Below are positions 1-11,752 of a stretch of 64,000 nucleotides of DNA, in pieces. The translations under genes and the position numbers were made by a program. The stretch covers positions 15,696,079-15,760,078 of the forward strand of contig NC_051452.1 in assembly GCF_001649575.2 (NCBI RefSeq), given 5' to 3'. Numbering within the stretch: the first letter of the stretch is position 1; each line of letters starts with the position of its first letter. The stretch is from Kryptolebias marmoratus. Taxonomy: Eukaryota > Chordata > Actinopteri > Cyprinodontiformes > Rivulidae. The notes under the pieces were generated by a model. It worked only from the letters and a program-made list of their open reading frames with translations. It had not been told where the DNA came from and ran no database searches.

Positions 1-1680
1 GGATGTGCAGATTAATCCTCTGATTTTTTGAATTTTCTCTGAAAAGAAACTGGAAAACTTGTTGCAGGCGGCATTAGATTGAAGTTCGGGTGGTAATGTC
101 ACAGGAGGGTTTGTGGTATTGATTTGGTTGTTGTAGTGAGGAATTGCCACCAAGAGACACATTCTGAGGCACATCCAGAGTCCCCAGTTCCTTTTCTGTT
201 CCCTGACTTACAGTCAAAGGAAAGCAGAATGATTGAACTTTATGGTAGTGTGAAGAACAAACATTGCCTCTGTGCCATCTGGTGTATCTTATATAAGTCG
301 ATCTGTTTGAACAGCAGTTATGTGTTGCATAAAATTTTAGGGGACCTTGTACATGAAGGTGAAAGTGAGGTTTGATAATTTAAATTGATTTAAATTATAG
401 AGGCAGCAGGGTGTTATTGTAGGCACAGATGTCAAAATCATTTATTCAAAAAGTATAGCACAATTGTAGATTAAAGGAAGCTTTTAACGTCTTACTTCAA
501 TTTTTTTACCTGCTTAACTTCAGCTGAGCTTTATGAAGGTTCTCAATTTCCTCTCATGAGACAGGGTCTCTCTCTCTCATGTCACAGGAATTTTGAACAT
601 GTTTGAAAAATTTCCAAAACAAAGTCTCTCTCTAATCAGTCACCAAGTTGTTGAGATGCTTGCAACACCTTCTTTAGTTTCCATGAGTCAGGAAGTGAAA
701 AAAATGTGAGACAACTTTGGGATAGCTATGAAACCAAATTGTGACTGATTGGAGACAATAAAGAGAATTGCTTGCTCAAAATTAAAGCATAATTGGGACA
801 TATTTAAGACAATTTGTTATAAAATTGCAACAAGAATATTTGCACGTCATTTGCAGGAATACACTCTAAGAATCAAATCATAACCTTACATTAGACGGAT
901 TGGCCACTTGGCAGCCATGTTGAAAATGTCTCTGCACTGTTACTGTATCTTCGTTTCTATAAGAACAGGGCCTTATTTAGAAAATGACTTAGGAGAAAAT
1001 AAGTTTAAATCCTTTTGATGGCTGTGTATAATCAATGGTCTGTATATAGCTGCTTGTGTTTGTTTAGTACTGTGATTCTCAAATTGTGGCAGGATTATTC
1101 TAGTGGTACTCAAAGGTAATTTTTGTATCAACTATTTACAAGTTAAATGGCAGGCTTATTAACCATCATAAGCTGAACTGACTTAAAAAAGCTAAAAAGT
1201 GTGGATAAGTAAAAAAAAATGATTGATTCAAGCAAAATCACTAGAAAAAGAAGTAAAGTGAAGTATATTCCAATAACCCCTGTGAGAAATGGAATAGATG
1301 ATGGTGAACTGATGTGGCAATGGTGGGGGGAGGGGGGTTCAACAATGAATGGAACAATCACACCTAATCCACATCTTTCAACCTGAGTTAGGTGTTTGCA
1401 TTGTATCTCAATGGCTCCCCGTGAATCAGTCCAAAGATCGAAACAGTTTGGAGTAAGGATTCAAAGACAAACTGGCACATTCAGTTACAATCCAGTCTCC
1501 TTTATTTAGCCCAGGAGATACAATAGAATGTGAAGATTGTTATTTACTATGTTTATTTAGTGATCAAAGTCTCTTGATTCGTTGTGAGACTGGTGGTTTG
1601 CAATGTTTGTAATATTGGTGGTACTTGGAGAGCTTAGTGTTGTCTGAGGTGGTATTGTTGTGGATTTTTCTTTCACTTCT
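1..1680. other. Unassigned AT-rich sequence
   Basis: No gene, RNA or transposon family was recognised. Reading frames are short (83 codons at most, 124-375) and have no recognisable domain or splice context. A G-rich run lies at 1324-1337. Confidence 0.5.
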
Positions 1681-1689
1681 AGTTAAACA

Positions 1690-1935
1690 AAAGGACCTAC
1701 AGATTGACAGCTCAAGATAAATTTATTTGAATAATCATAATTACAGCTTCACAGATGATCTTGAAAACTGGGTTTCTCTCCCTGAGAATAGCAACCCTAA
1801 TACTGATATTTCCTAGTTATCTCTGTGGTAGTAGTAAGACAAAACATTATACTCACAGATGAGCATGTTTTCCCAACATTGGTAGACATTCTGACTACAA
1901 GCAAAGTTTCTGAGACACCTTACCATTGACTAACC
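1690..1935 (+). repeat. Unidentified dispersed repeat X, copy 1
   Basis: This stretch matches 9310-9430 and 15020-15310 in the same orientation. Shared words include 'cacagatgagcatgtt' and 'ggtagacattctgac', then a run like 'caagcaaagtttctgag'. There is no coding potential. The family is not recognised, and divergence between copies points to old insertions. Confidence 0.55.
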
Positions 1936-1964
1936 AAGTCATTATTCAAATTAAATAATTTAAG

Positions 1965-2405
1965 GTCTAACATTCCTAGAAGGAATGCGTATTGCCTCAC
2001 AACTTTCATGCCAAAGTTTGAAACCAAGATCATCTCATGTGTTAGTGTAACCCAGGACTTCCCTTGGTACACCTCTGTACACCTGCAGCTTGTCATTGAA
2101 TGACAAAGTTGTTGCCATTATGGTTGAACATTGAAAACAATATAACTATCTCGCGATCATGCGATATTGCGAGATGTTACACTCAAAGTGTGTACAGTGA
2201 ATGACATTCTACATTAAAGCTGATCTTTATGGTTGATTTATAAGAACCTTTATGTTGGCTAATGTCGATTTGTTTTGTTCCATCTTATACTGGATTGATT
2301 CCAACCACCAACCAGTTGTAGATGTACATCCATTGATTACTTTCTGGGCATTTTACTTAAATTTGTCCATCAATTCATGAGATATTTTGTTAACAGACAC
2401 CCAAA
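1965..2405 (+). repeat. T300 repeat, diverged forward copy
   Basis: This is a copy of the T300 family, which recurs at least ten times here. It opens with a word like 'gaaggaatgcgtattgcc'. It ends with 'agttgtagatgtacatcc', 'tgattactttctg' and 'catgagatattttgttaac', followed by 'agacac'. The middle is degraded. T300 has no long reading frame and no terminal repeat that I can define. Confidence 0.65.
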
Positions 2406-2465
2406 ACTCCCACCAATTTGTATCTCTATCCTTATCAAGCCATTTTATTGACTTCTATTCCTTCC

Positions 2466-2575
2466 TACAGCCTAACCCTAACACTGAAGCCAACCATTAC
2501 CACTACATCCATAACTCTAACCTAAACTCAGTTCACACTTTAGACCTTAACCTAACTCCTAAGCCAAATATGACA
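2466..2575 (+). repeat. Degenerate telomere-like (CCTAA) tract
   Basis: The tract holds scattered CCTAACCCTAAC-like words (cctaaccctaacac, taactctaacctaaac, ccttaacctaactcc). It is too irregular for a functional telomere. It may be an old interstitial telomeric tract or simple CTAA-rich sequence. Confidence 0.4.
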
Positions 2576-2579
2576 TTCC

Positions 2580-3690
2580 ACTGTATTAAGACCAGACTTT
2601 GGTCCCCATAAAGACTACTCGGTTCTGACAAGGTAAGAGATTATACCAGAAAAGGTTCTTAAAAAAACAGGAACACACACAAACTCAATTAGAAAAATCC
2701 TTACCGTCTACCTTTACCTTTCAGTTGCAGGTGATACTAACACTTTTAATTTGCTATTTTTCAGGCCCTTTCCAGGCACTCATTTTAAAAAACAATAGTT
2801 TTAGTAGTTTGGATACAGTTTTGAACAAATTCCTGTTTTCAGTATGGCAATATGGTGGCATACTTATGGCACCATCATCAGGGACAATTTCCTCTCCTTG
2901 TGTGCTGAAATCTGAGCCTCCTGGTTCTCTGTTTTGGCAGCCGGTAGGGCCAAATGTTCCAGTTGCTTCATATGAGTTTTTTCCAATCTTTTCCAGATTA
3001 GGCAAAAAATCACTGAATTACACAGGTTGTTTGGTTTACATATCTCCCAGAAAGGAGGAGATAAGAGTCAATATTCGATTTGCCTTCCCAAGCAAAACTA
3101 GAGAGCTTGTGTGGTGTGGAAGAGCTTGAAACTAAGTTTTTGTTCCATTCCATGTGGTTTGAGATGTTGTGAGGCAGCACCTTTTCACATTTTTTTCATA
3201 AAAATATGAAATACAACAGCTCATGGCTGTTATAACAGTACTATGCTTTAAATCAGACCTATTTCCTAAACTTTTTTGATTACACATTACACTTTTTATT
3301 CACTCAGCAATGACAAATATTCCCTTGCTTTTATGTCTCTGATTAAAAGCTTGCCGAAGCCCACCTACTTAATCAAACAGGGTGCCAGGCACACTTTAAA
3401 GGATAAAGTATTACAAATACTTGACAAGCTAAACAATTTAATCAGCCCCCTGGTTGTTTGGATCCATTGTATGCTTTTTCAGCATAATTCAAAACCTCTT
3501 TGCGTGTTCTGTCTTTGATCAACATGAAACGAGAAAGGAAAAAATACTGTTTTAGTTTTGTTGTTTGTTGAATATTTTGGAGGGAGAACAATATTCATGT
3601 AGAACAAAAGAAAATCACTGCTATAAGTGATTAGGAGTAAAAAAAAATAATAGGGTCAACTTCCTAAGGAATTTTATTATTTGTATAGGA
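2580..3690. other. Unassigned; holds a 134-codon open frame
   Basis: The plus frame 2725-3129 is the longest unbroken frame that I could not assign to a repeat. Its product has a hydrophobic start and no motif that I recognise, and an 83-codon antisense frame overlaps it. There is no splice or promoter context. I treat it as probably non-coding. Confidence 0.35.
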
Positions 3691-3700
3691 TTTGTTTGAG

Positions 3701-4120
3701 TGGGATTTGGGGATTTTGTGTTTTGTTTATTGTTTTCTGTTTGAGTTATTGTTCAGTTTAATTTTTTCTGTTCTTGTTTGCTGTCACTATTCACTTCTCC
3801 CCAGTCACTCTTTTGCCTTCCTGCCATGCCCATCTACACCTGCCTCAAGTCTTGATAATTGCTTCACCTGTGTCCACTTTCCAATCACCTCCTGTTTAAA
3901 AACCCGGTCATCTCTTCCACACTCCGCTGGATCATTGCTCTTGGTTCTCTGTTGTTTTGTCTTGCTCCATGTTCTGCCATGTTAAGATTTTGTTACGTTT
4001 ATTTTTGCTGCCTCGTCAGCCTTTTGTTTTTGTTTATCTTTAATCTTAAAATAAATTTAGTTTTCCTCACCAAGATGAGTCTGCATTCTGGGTTCGTCGC
4101 CGTTTCCACAATGCCTGACA
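3701..4120 (+). mobile_element. Possible solo LTR (retrotransposon)
   Basis: The segment starts TGGG and ends CCTGACA. It carries AATAAA near 4050, and its final section ('gagtctgcattctgggtt') closely resembles the end of the LTR at 27047-27577. The word 'gtttga' occurs at 3694-3699 and again at 4121-4126. It is a near-adjacent possible target duplication, with one extra base on the left. Pyrimidine-rich text with 'tttaaaaacccggtcatct' also matches the other copy. Confidence 0.5.
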
Positions 4121-4126
4121 GTTTGA

Positions 4127-4511
4127 ATTAGTAGCCATCACATACTGTAGACTGACAAAGGATAAGTAATAAAGTTTGTGTTTATGTAGATTCCTATTAA
4201 GGTGGTATCCTCCTCGGCTGCGACTATTGATTACTAATTGGCGAACAACAGTAATGAGGGAGTTTCCAAAATGTCTTGAAATGCTTGTGAGAATTCTTAA
4301 TTTTCTCAATTTGTACAATTTTCCAAATAGTCACAGAGTTGTCACAGGCGTCTCAAACCTGTAGCATGGCTCGCTGGTTGCAAACACTCAGAATTCAGGG
4401 AGCCAGCAACTGAAAATGTGCTTATTTTCTCACAATTTTGAGTCACCAACTTTTTCTCTAAAGTTGTAAACTAGTGAGATACTACCTTTACTTGGAGCTG
4501 TCTGTATTTTG
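4127..4511. other. Unassigned sequence
   Basis: No repeat family or reading frame of note was recognised between the LTR-like segment and the next MITE. Confidence 0.45.
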
Positions 4512-5111
4512 CCCCTTTTCCACTGGCTCTATTTCAGAAGCTCCGCTCTACTCTGCTCTACTCTGCTCTACTCGGCTCGGCTCTATAAAAAATGCATCTC
4601 GTTTCCACTGGCCAGTGTTGTCGGTAGCAGAGGAATGCCTCCTTGTGTTGCGGGGGGGAAGGGGGGGAAGGCGGTGGGGGCGCAAGTTTCGGTTGCGCTA
4701 CCAAAACTTGGCGCCATTTGTGGAAACAACGAAAGCGCTATGGACAATGTTGGGCCTGTGTTGTTACTGTTTTTTAAACTTATGGGGATTCTCCTGAGAC
4801 TTCAGGAAGAGAGGCACAGTGGAAGAAATGCTCAGGCTTTACAGTGCCTTCAGCTGGGGGACAGACGGCATAAACGTTGCAGGGTAAGCTAACGCTGTTG
4901 TTTATATTCCAACCGTTCGCTCTTTAGCCTGCATCTTGCCACACCCACGACCAATGAGTGAAGAGGAGCTAAGCTTGCGCCACCCATGAAAGCAGGGCCA
5001 GTCCAGCTGGCCCTACTCCGAAGCAGGGACCAGCCTCGAAAAAATGTCAGTGGAAATGCGCGCAAAGCAAGCCGAGTGAAGCCGGGACCTTTAGAGCCGG
5101 TGAAAAAGGGG
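4512..5111. mobile_element. Non-autonomous DNA transposon, ~600 bp
   Basis: The ends form a terminal inverted repeat. The left end is 'ccccttttccactggctct'. The right end (5093-5111) is 'agagccggtgaaaaagggg', 17 of 19 matching after reverse complementation. Sub-terminal sequence has a tandem 'tctactctgc' motif and inverted 'ttccactgg' words. No transposase frame is present. The superfamily is unsettled, since no clean target duplication was seen. Confidence 0.7.
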
Positions 5112-5204
5112 TCATGTCCCCTGAGACTGTTGTGGTCTATAGTAGAGAAATAGGATCTAATTAAGTCTGTAGTACTAGAAACTACCAAGCACACTGCACG
5201 TAAT

Positions 5205-5440
5205 CAGAAGGCATCCTTGTGGGAGTTCATGTGATCTGTTAGCGCTTCGAGTATGTGAGTATGTGCTGTAATTGACTGTCAGCTACTACAACACCAAACT
5301 TTAGATCAATAGCTCTAAAATTCATTGAAGTATAACATTTGTGTAGGATAAACTTGATTTGTTTTAGTAGCCATCTTGAACTGGGATTAGGTTTTGAGCA
5401 AAGACGTTTCAGATAATCATACAATTAAGCAGAACCTATA
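5205..5440 (+). repeat. T300 repeat, forward fragment
   Basis: Recognisable T300 words are 'gtgggagttcatgtgat', 'cagctactacaacacc' and 'agccatcttgaactggga'. The downstream half of the unit is missing. Confidence 0.6.
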
Positions 5441-5459
5441 CTTGACCAAAGAAAGCCCT

Positions 5460-5660
5460 AATCATGATACTCCCCCCACATGCTAGACTTGATTGGAGCA
5501 TCATTGGCTGCTCTCCTTAACTTGATGAGCCCATCACTCTGAGAGTGAGTCTGGACTCATCAGAACACATGACCTTTTGTCATTTCTCCAAAGTCCAACT
5601 TTTTGCTCCTCAGCATGAAGGCTTTTCTTTTCCAAAAGGTGAAACCAAAAAGGAGTTAAC
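5460..5660 (-). mobile_element. Tc1-like transposon relic
   Basis: The segment 'gactcatcagaacacatgac' followed by 'catttctccaaagtccaac' is the reverse complement of the transposase region around the SDE(T) motif in many fish Tc1 copies. Both ends are lost and no frame is intact. Identification rests on resemblance to remembered family sequence. Confidence 0.4.
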
Positions 5661-5784
5661 AAAAGTCTGCACAGCTATATATTTCAAAAACTTATGTTCT
5701 TATTACATTGTCTTTTTCACTGTAATACATTGCAACAAATCTTTAACCAACTTCCTGTCCTGATTATTTTTGCTTGCTTTCATG

Positions 5785-6185
5785 TCTCAGCTACTACCAC
5801 ACCAAATTTTAGCTGAAAAAATGACAGAGAAATAGCCATTTTTGATTTTGTTAAATTTGGTTACCTGTGGCAACAAACTTGAATCAAGTTGACCCCAAAA
5901 GTCATCATTTGTAGATATTCATCTCCTGATTACTTTCTGAAACTTTCAATACAATCCATTTTATGTTTCATGTTGTTTTATGATATTTTGCTACCAGACA
6001 GACTTGCTTGACTCCTATTAGCCCTCAGATTTTTTTTTGTTGGAGATCTATCAGCTACTAAAACACCAACAATCAGCTCAATATCTGTTAAATAGACTGA
6101 GTTATAGCCATTTTGTGCTAGCCATGGTCAATTAGTTGCGGTGGCCATCTTGGATTGGGTTGACTGACAAAGTTGTCTTTAAAAG
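5785..6185 (+). repeat. T300 repeat, one and a half forward units
   Basis: Unit one (5785-6005) runs from 'cagctactaccacacc' to 'attttgctaccagacag'. A second start, 'tcagctactaaaacacc', follows at about 6050. It reads through 'gactgagttatagcc' and 'ggccatcttggattggg' before breaking off near 6180. The head-to-tail spacing is about 260-300 bp. Confidence 0.7.
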
Positions 6186-6189
6186 TTAA

Positions 6190-7365
6190 TATACTGATTC
6201 TTTTTTTGTACCATTCCAATTTGGCCTGTTTTTAAAAATAAATAAATAAATTCATGTATAAACATAAAAAGAATACAAAGTATTGATAGAAAGTATAAAC
6301 ATGCAAAGAATAATAAAAAGCAAAGATGGTTTCAGGCCTGATTTGCCTGCTCAAATCCAAAATATTCACTTGTGAGACTCTTTGTGCACTAATTAAAATG
6401 TTTACTCACCTTTAGAAAGACTGCTAGTGGCCATCATAATAATAATTCCAATTATCACATTGATGCAGAAAAGTGATTATTCCCCAATTATTTAACACCA
6501 CAAAGACTATGATGGTATATTATTATTTCTGAGGCTTGAGGTGGTCAGGTAAAATATTAGACAAGTTAATTGCTTGGTGACTTAAAAAAGACTGGCATTT
6601 TAGGTGTGAAACAAAAATACTAAAAATGAAGTTGCATCATCCATAGATTTATTATTTATTATTTCTTGATTATTTTTTTTACTTTAGCCACAGATTTCAA
6701 TGTTCTTAACAAGTACAGGTTGTCTTACTTACAAAACCCACATGAATCAAAAGAAAAATGGATTCAAAGGCTTTTAGTTTATTTGACTGATCAATGCAAT
6801 TTTTTGTTAGAGCTGACTGGGATCTTGACTTCTTTGGCTTCTTACTTTGATCAGACATCAGGGGATAGGAATTCCTGAGCACTTGTGCTGAGTTGATCGT
6901 CCTCATTATTTTCTCTGTTCCTCAAATCATACACAAATCCACGTTAACAAAACAGAAAAAAACAAGCACATGCAAGATCACACATTCACCGTTTGCCCGC
7001 TCTAGTAATGCATTTTTATTCTAGTCACAGAGTTAAGCATCCAATTTTCTAAATAAATAAATAAATGCCTACAGCCAGAGGCCTTAGAATAACTCTGAAG
7101 GGCTCATGCAACCACCTGAATAAGAATGGTGTCTCCATTGATGCATGAAATAAATAAAATAAAAAATCAGTTTATCTTGTAATATTCATCTTAATCATTA
7201 GCTAGATCAAACAAAACTCAAAAGTAGATGATAAACTGCATCATTTCCATTGCTGGTTAGTGATCTGAAACCTGTTCATTTGAGTAAGCCTTGACTTTGA
7301 AATATATAGAAGGAACAACTAGAGAAACTGCATTTTCTGAATGCTGAGTGTTGAATGACTGCTGA
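6190..7365. other. Unassigned AT-rich sequence
   Basis: I recognised no gene or named repeat. There are short (AAAT)n runs near 6238 and 7053. The frames at 6666-6878 (+) and 6706-6906 (-) overlap antisense and look like chance. Confidence 0.45.
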
Positions 7366-7369
7366 AATT

Positions 7370-7512
7370 TGCTGAAGAAGCTGAAACTGAGATGTTAAAA
7401 TTAAAACAAACATAACAGAGTTGAGAATGAGCAAAACCCAGGCTGAATTGAGCAAATCAGAGACTGAAATAACCAGAGCATAAAATAAAACCAGGCTGAG
7501 ATGTTGTGTAAA
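7370..7512 (+). repeat. AG-rich degenerate repeat, left of Penelope-like element
   Basis: Repeated words such as 'gagcaaatcagagactga' and 'gctgaaactgagatgtt' resemble the block at 8750-9035 on the other side of the Penelope-like element. The element may have inserted into, or carries on its flanks, a degenerate minisatellite. Confidence 0.35.
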
Positions 7513-7529
7513 CTAGATTCACATGCAGA

Positions 7530-8453
7530 TTACCCTCACTCTCTTCTCAAAGGAGGCTCGTTTTAGTCTTAGTTGGCCTGACTCACAAATGGGCCACTTT
7601 GTTCACATGAATGAAGGTCTTGATTAGAATGAAACTGCTTGGGTATCAGGCCTAATGCACCATTATAGGTTTTGAAAGCTGAAATCTGAGACCTTCTCTG
7701 TTTAAAGTTGGTTTCTCTTGTTTGACATAGATGGCTTCCTTCACCCCCCTCTCAAACCATCTGTCTTCTTGGTCCAAAATATGAACATTTGGTCCTCAAA
7801 AGTGTGTCCCTTATCCTTGAGGTGTAGCTGAGTATTGTCCTGAAGAGGTGGCTCTCCTGTGTTGAGCCATGCATCTATAGGGAGGCTGTTTGGTTTCTCT
7901 AATATAGAGTTCTAGACACACCGCTCAGTTTGTGTTTGGGCGTTTTGTCTTTCAGGTGGACCAGCCTCTGTCTGAGAGTCCTGTTGGGTTTGAAATGTAC
8001 CGAGATGTTGGTGTAGATTTTTTCACTGACTTGACAAAAGCCCAGTTAAGATATCCACATGTCTGTAGAGCTTTTTGATGTGTTTTTGTTCCTTTTCCTT
8101 CCCTTCTGTGTTTGTGGGGACATGTTCAACTTGATGCTGTAAAGTTCTGATGACAGAAAGTTTGCGTTCCAGAGGGTGGTGGGAGTCAAACAGAAGGTAC
8201 TGATCTGTGTGGCTTGGTTTCCTGTAGACGTCAATGTTGAGGCTGTCCTCTCTTTCCATATAAACCAGACAGTCCAAAAAAGGCAGCGTGTTGTCGTTTG
8301 CATCCTCTCTGGTGAACTTGATGTTGTTGTCAATAGAGTTGATGTGTCTGGTGAATGCTTTTTCTTCCTTGGCTAGAATTTTGACCCAGGTATCATCCAC
8401 AAATCTGTACCAGTGGCTCAGTGTTGTTCCCCCAAGAGCCCTGAACTCTTTGA
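7530..8453 (-). mobile_element. Penelope-like element: RT and GIY-YIG remnants
   Basis: Read on the minus strand, the open frame 8472-8023 contains the reverse-transcriptase motif FVDDTW. It continues with FLDCLVYMERED, YRKPSHTDQYLLFDSHHPLE and a VIRTLQHQ segment, the order found in Penelope-like RTs. Downstream (7930-7640), in shifted frames, are LYIRETKQPP..CMAQHRRAT and LDQEDRWFERGVKEAIYV. These match the C-terminal GIY-YIG endonuclease domain of vertebrate Penelope-like elements. Stops and frameshifts make it dead. The RT is cut off at its 5' side by an inversion junction at about 8453. Confidence 0.85.
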
Positions 8454-8494
8454 GGGAACAACACTGAGTCATTGGTTCAGATATGTGGATGATC
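8391..8494. repeat. Hairpin at Penelope-like head-to-head junction
   Basis: The arms 8391-8431 and about 8454-8494 are inverted copies of the same RT segment, about 41 bp with roughly five mismatches. A 22-nt spacer separates them. Both arms encode (G)TTLSHW.R.VDD when read outward, so this is two element copies meeting at the same RT position. Confidence 0.8.
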
Positions 8495-8745
8495 CCATTT
8501 GTAAGTCAGGCAAACAAAGACTAACAAGTCTCTATTGTGAGGAGAATGCGGGCAATCTGGATGTGAACCCAGAGTACAGAACATCTCAGCTTTAAAAGCT
8601 TGAACTCGACACTCTCTTCTTTTTGAACTGAGAAAGCTCCTCAGATGAGAAGCAAAATATCTTCAGCTACAGAACAGAAATTCCAGTTGTTTGTGTTTTT
8701 TAACCTGTTTTGGATTTACCATGTCCCAGATTTCTGAGAACCTAC
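8454..8745 (+). mobile_element. Penelope-like element, second partial copy in plus orientation
   Basis: It begins in the RT motif (EGTTLSHWFRYVDD) and then jumps to a segment with 'gaaagctcctcagatgag' and 'ttccagttgtttgtg'. I associate that segment with the 3' region of fish Penelope-like elements. A similar stretch occurs at 61195-61320. Together with the minus-strand part it makes the inverted partial arrangement known for this class. Confidence 0.65.
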
Positions 8746-8749
8746 ACCA

Positions 8750-9035
8750 GCAGGTTCTGTAAAAGTAGCAAATCAGATGCTAAAATTAAAATCAGCAACC
8801 AGTAGCTTAAATGAGCGAATTGAGCTGTAGCTAAAAGTTAAAAAGTACAGAGCAGAAGCTAAAAGCAATGGGAAGCAGAACAGTAACTATAAAAAACCCA
8901 GCAAAACAACACGTAAAAGCTAAAAGTAGCTGAACAGTAGTAGGAAGCTAAAACTAGCAAAACAGTAGCTAAAAGCTAAAAGGAGCAGAACAGTAGCTAA
9001 AAGCATCAAAATGACAGCTAAAAACTAAAAGTAAC
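8750..9035 (+). repeat. Degenerate minisatellite (gctaaaag-type)
   Basis: Many imperfect units of about 25 bp occur, built from 'agtagctaaaagctaaaag' and 'gagcagaacagtagc'. No coding sense is visible. Confidence 0.7.
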
Positions 9036-9309
9036 ATGAAGAACCATTATGAGAAGGAGATTACAAAAAGAACAAGGTTTTTGAAGGAACTTAAGAGATC
9101 TTAATGCATTCCTATAGGGAACTCTATTTTAAATAATGTTAAAAGTATAAAATGTACAAAAAACAAACTTCATATCATACTATTCCCTATCAAGCTGATT
9201 GTTTTGATATATGAATTGTTACAATAGCATTAAGCATTTGAAAGTAGCGTGAGTCCAAAAATGTACAGAAGAAGCTTTAAACAGGAAACCAATTAAGAAT
9301 ATGTCCTAG

Positions 9310-9430
9310 TTTGGCAACAGTAGATCAGAAGATTACACTCTTGATTAGGCACTGTGTTCACAGATGAGCATGTTCTCATAACACTGGTAGACATTCTGAC
9401 TCAGGCACTGAACAAGCATTTCAGAAGCAA
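9310..9430 (+). repeat. Dispersed repeat X, copy 2
   Basis: It shares 'tgttcacagatgagcatgtt', 'ctcataacactggtagac' and 'attctgact' with the copies at 1690-1935 and 15020-15310. Only the central part remains. Confidence 0.55.
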
Positions 9431-9439
9431 TTTATTTCT

Positions 9440-10485
9440 TTACCAAAATACTCTTGATCTTACCAAACTCTAAAAAACATTCAATTCCAAACCATTCCAA
9501 AAATCATAATACTAAATGCTTAATCCTGTGACTGAGGAGTTACTGCATCAGAGGACAAACTAGAGCTAGCACATATACACATTGTGGAATAAACAGATAA
9601 AACACCCTAGCGAAATACTTGTCTTGCTGAGAAGAGGAAATGTTTTTTATGCTTTTGAATGTGTTTTTGTACAGATTTGAACTCAAATACTTTTTCTTTG
9701 AATATGTGGAACTTTGTTTGTCGGGCTGTCATTTGAGCAGTATGCTGGAAGCTAATGACTTTACCCTCTGTGGGATCACACTCTGCACAAAATGCACATT
9801 CATTTATTGCTGCTGGCATCTCAGCATCAGATGCCATAGCAATGGTAGTTGGGATATAGTAGGTGCTGAAGTCCTTGCCAATTGGGGGGATGGGTGGCTC
9901 CCTAAAAACTCCTTAAGAGCCTGAAGGCAGCTGAAGCAAATTCATGGCTACAGTGTTCAAACAGGAAGTGTATGTGTGTTACAGAGAAAAGCAAGCATCA
10001 GATCACTGTATCTTCTCTCAGTACTAAGTCTTGTATCTAACAAACCCAGTTTAAGCCTTTTATGATTAGAATTGTACCTGAATGTTTGCCAGCGACATTT
10101 TCTTGCAGCTGCTTTTTATACAGAGAATTTAGGGATTAGCTGAAAAGCTAGTGACACAGCATCAAAGGAAACAATAAAGCAGATATAAAGTCACCAGAGA
10201 CCAGTCATTTCAGTGGGGGACTTATAACAATGTGGGAAATGTTAAACATCTTTTTGTTCTCTCAAGTGAGTTGATTCAACTTAGACTTTTTTTTTAAAAG
10301 TTGTTTTATAAAAGATAATGCTTACAGTAGGACTGGGAAACAAAGCCAACTTCATGAAATGGAATAATATACCATACATCACCAGTGCACTAATAATATC
10401 AATATCATATTAATTTCAGACTCTAATTTATTTATTTGAACCATTCTTTTTCCAGGGTGGAATGGATATTTAACATTTTAATGAC
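9440..10485. other. Unassigned sequence
   Basis: Overlapping antisense frames (9607-9837 minus, 9640-9924 plus) carry no recognised domain. No promoter or splice pattern was seen. Confidence 0.4.
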
Positions 10486-10489
10486 AATA

Positions 10490-11583
10490 ACTGGGAGCAC
10501 AAGTTTGAGTTTATTGTGGATTTTCTCTAATCAAAATTGGGTCAGCATTATACATACTCAAATATATTCATACATTCACATACAAATTTGAATGAATTGT
10601 GCTGAAAGTTTGGGAATGTCTTAACTTGACAAGACCTATTCACTGGTCATTTGTGATCATGATGGATGGCAACTTGTTATTTATTTTTGCCATTATAGAA
10701 TGCATTTGTTTGGCAACACTTTTTGGACTGACCAATATATGTCACCCTCTTCTGAAAGGAAATGGTTAAGATGTTCAGGAACTAGCCAGGAACTATCAAG
10801 GCTCAAGGCTACTTTGATATGGGAACTGCTGGAACACCAGTGTCCCTGTCCACAGTGAAGTCAGCTTAACATACAGTCTCTGATCCAAAGCACTTTTATG
10901 CTTGATGGACAAACCAAATGCTTTCTGGAGAATTGCTTGATAGTCAGACGAGACAAAGATTGAGTTATTTGGCCACTATGACAAAAAGTATGTCTAAAGG
11001 AGTCAAGATGAGGCTTTCGGATCTAAGAACCAACTGTCAAGCATGGTGGTGGTAGCATCATGTTGTGATTCTGGTGCACATGTAGATGGGAATCATGAAA
11101 AAGAAGGACTACATTCAGATTCTTCACCTTCACTTCAAATCAACAGTTATATAGTTGAAACTTGAATCTAAGTAAGTGTTCCAACAGGATAATGATCCCA
11201 AACACATCAGAACTGGTTTCTGATTGGATAAATCAGACTAACATTAAGCTTCTGGAAAGGCTTTCACAAAGCTCTGACCTCAACTTATTTGAACATCTGT
11301 TGATTTTGCCAAAAAGTGAAGTCACTTCCAGGGAACCAACCAATTTAAATGAACTCTACCAATTCTGACAAGAAGAGTGGTCAAATAGCCAGAATGATAC
11401 CAGAATCTTGTTGGTCCAGGTGCACCTTGCTAAAGGACATTTAACCAAATATTAGTTTGTATGTATAACTTGTATAATTTTCACCCTGTAAGGAAGAAAA
11501 TCTACAATAAATTCGGACACACAATGCTTGTTTTTAAAAATCATTGAAATGATATATTGCATAATCATTCCACCCTTAAAAAA
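10490..11583 (+). mobile_element. Tc1-like transposon relic, main part
   Basis: Degraded transposase text reads along the plus strand. It includes the 'gtcagacgagacaaag' (SDET) region, 'gtcaagcatggtggtgg' (VKHGGG) at about 11035, 'caggataatgatcccaa' (QDNDPK) at about 11185, and a 3' end with 'aatcattgaaatgatat'. Stops and indels are frequent. The element is broken at 11583 by a retroposon and resumes at 12808. The 5' terminal repeat was not identified. Confidence 0.75.
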
Positions 11584-11752
11584 TTTAAGGAATATGGATC
11601 TGATCAGCTGGTTTCTCAACGCAATTGATACAATTTCCTCGACTGGGTGAAGGAGAGTCCAGTCTCGGGGTATGTCTCGCTGGATATACAGTGGATTCCT
11701 GGCAGGAGTGGAAGACTGTGTACCTACCGACATGGAGGTTCCTTTTATATTT

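Noticed and set aside
2466..2575. Internal telomere or chromosome fusion scar
   Set aside because: The CCTAA words are too irregular and short to claim a fusion point.
2725..3129. 134-codon plus frame
   Set aside because: No recognisable domain, no promoter or splice signals, and an overlapping antisense frame. I keep it only as unassigned.
4474..4892. Two overlapping frames of 107 and 127 codons
   Set aside because: They fall wholly or largely within a MITE with clear inverted ends and have no domain.
8625..8700. Possible hammerhead ribozyme in the Penelope-like 3' segment (CAGATGAGAAGCAAAA; compare 61241-61260)
   Set aside because: GATGAG and a GAAA-like run occur in order, but the CUGAUGA core is not matched and no stem II fits between them.
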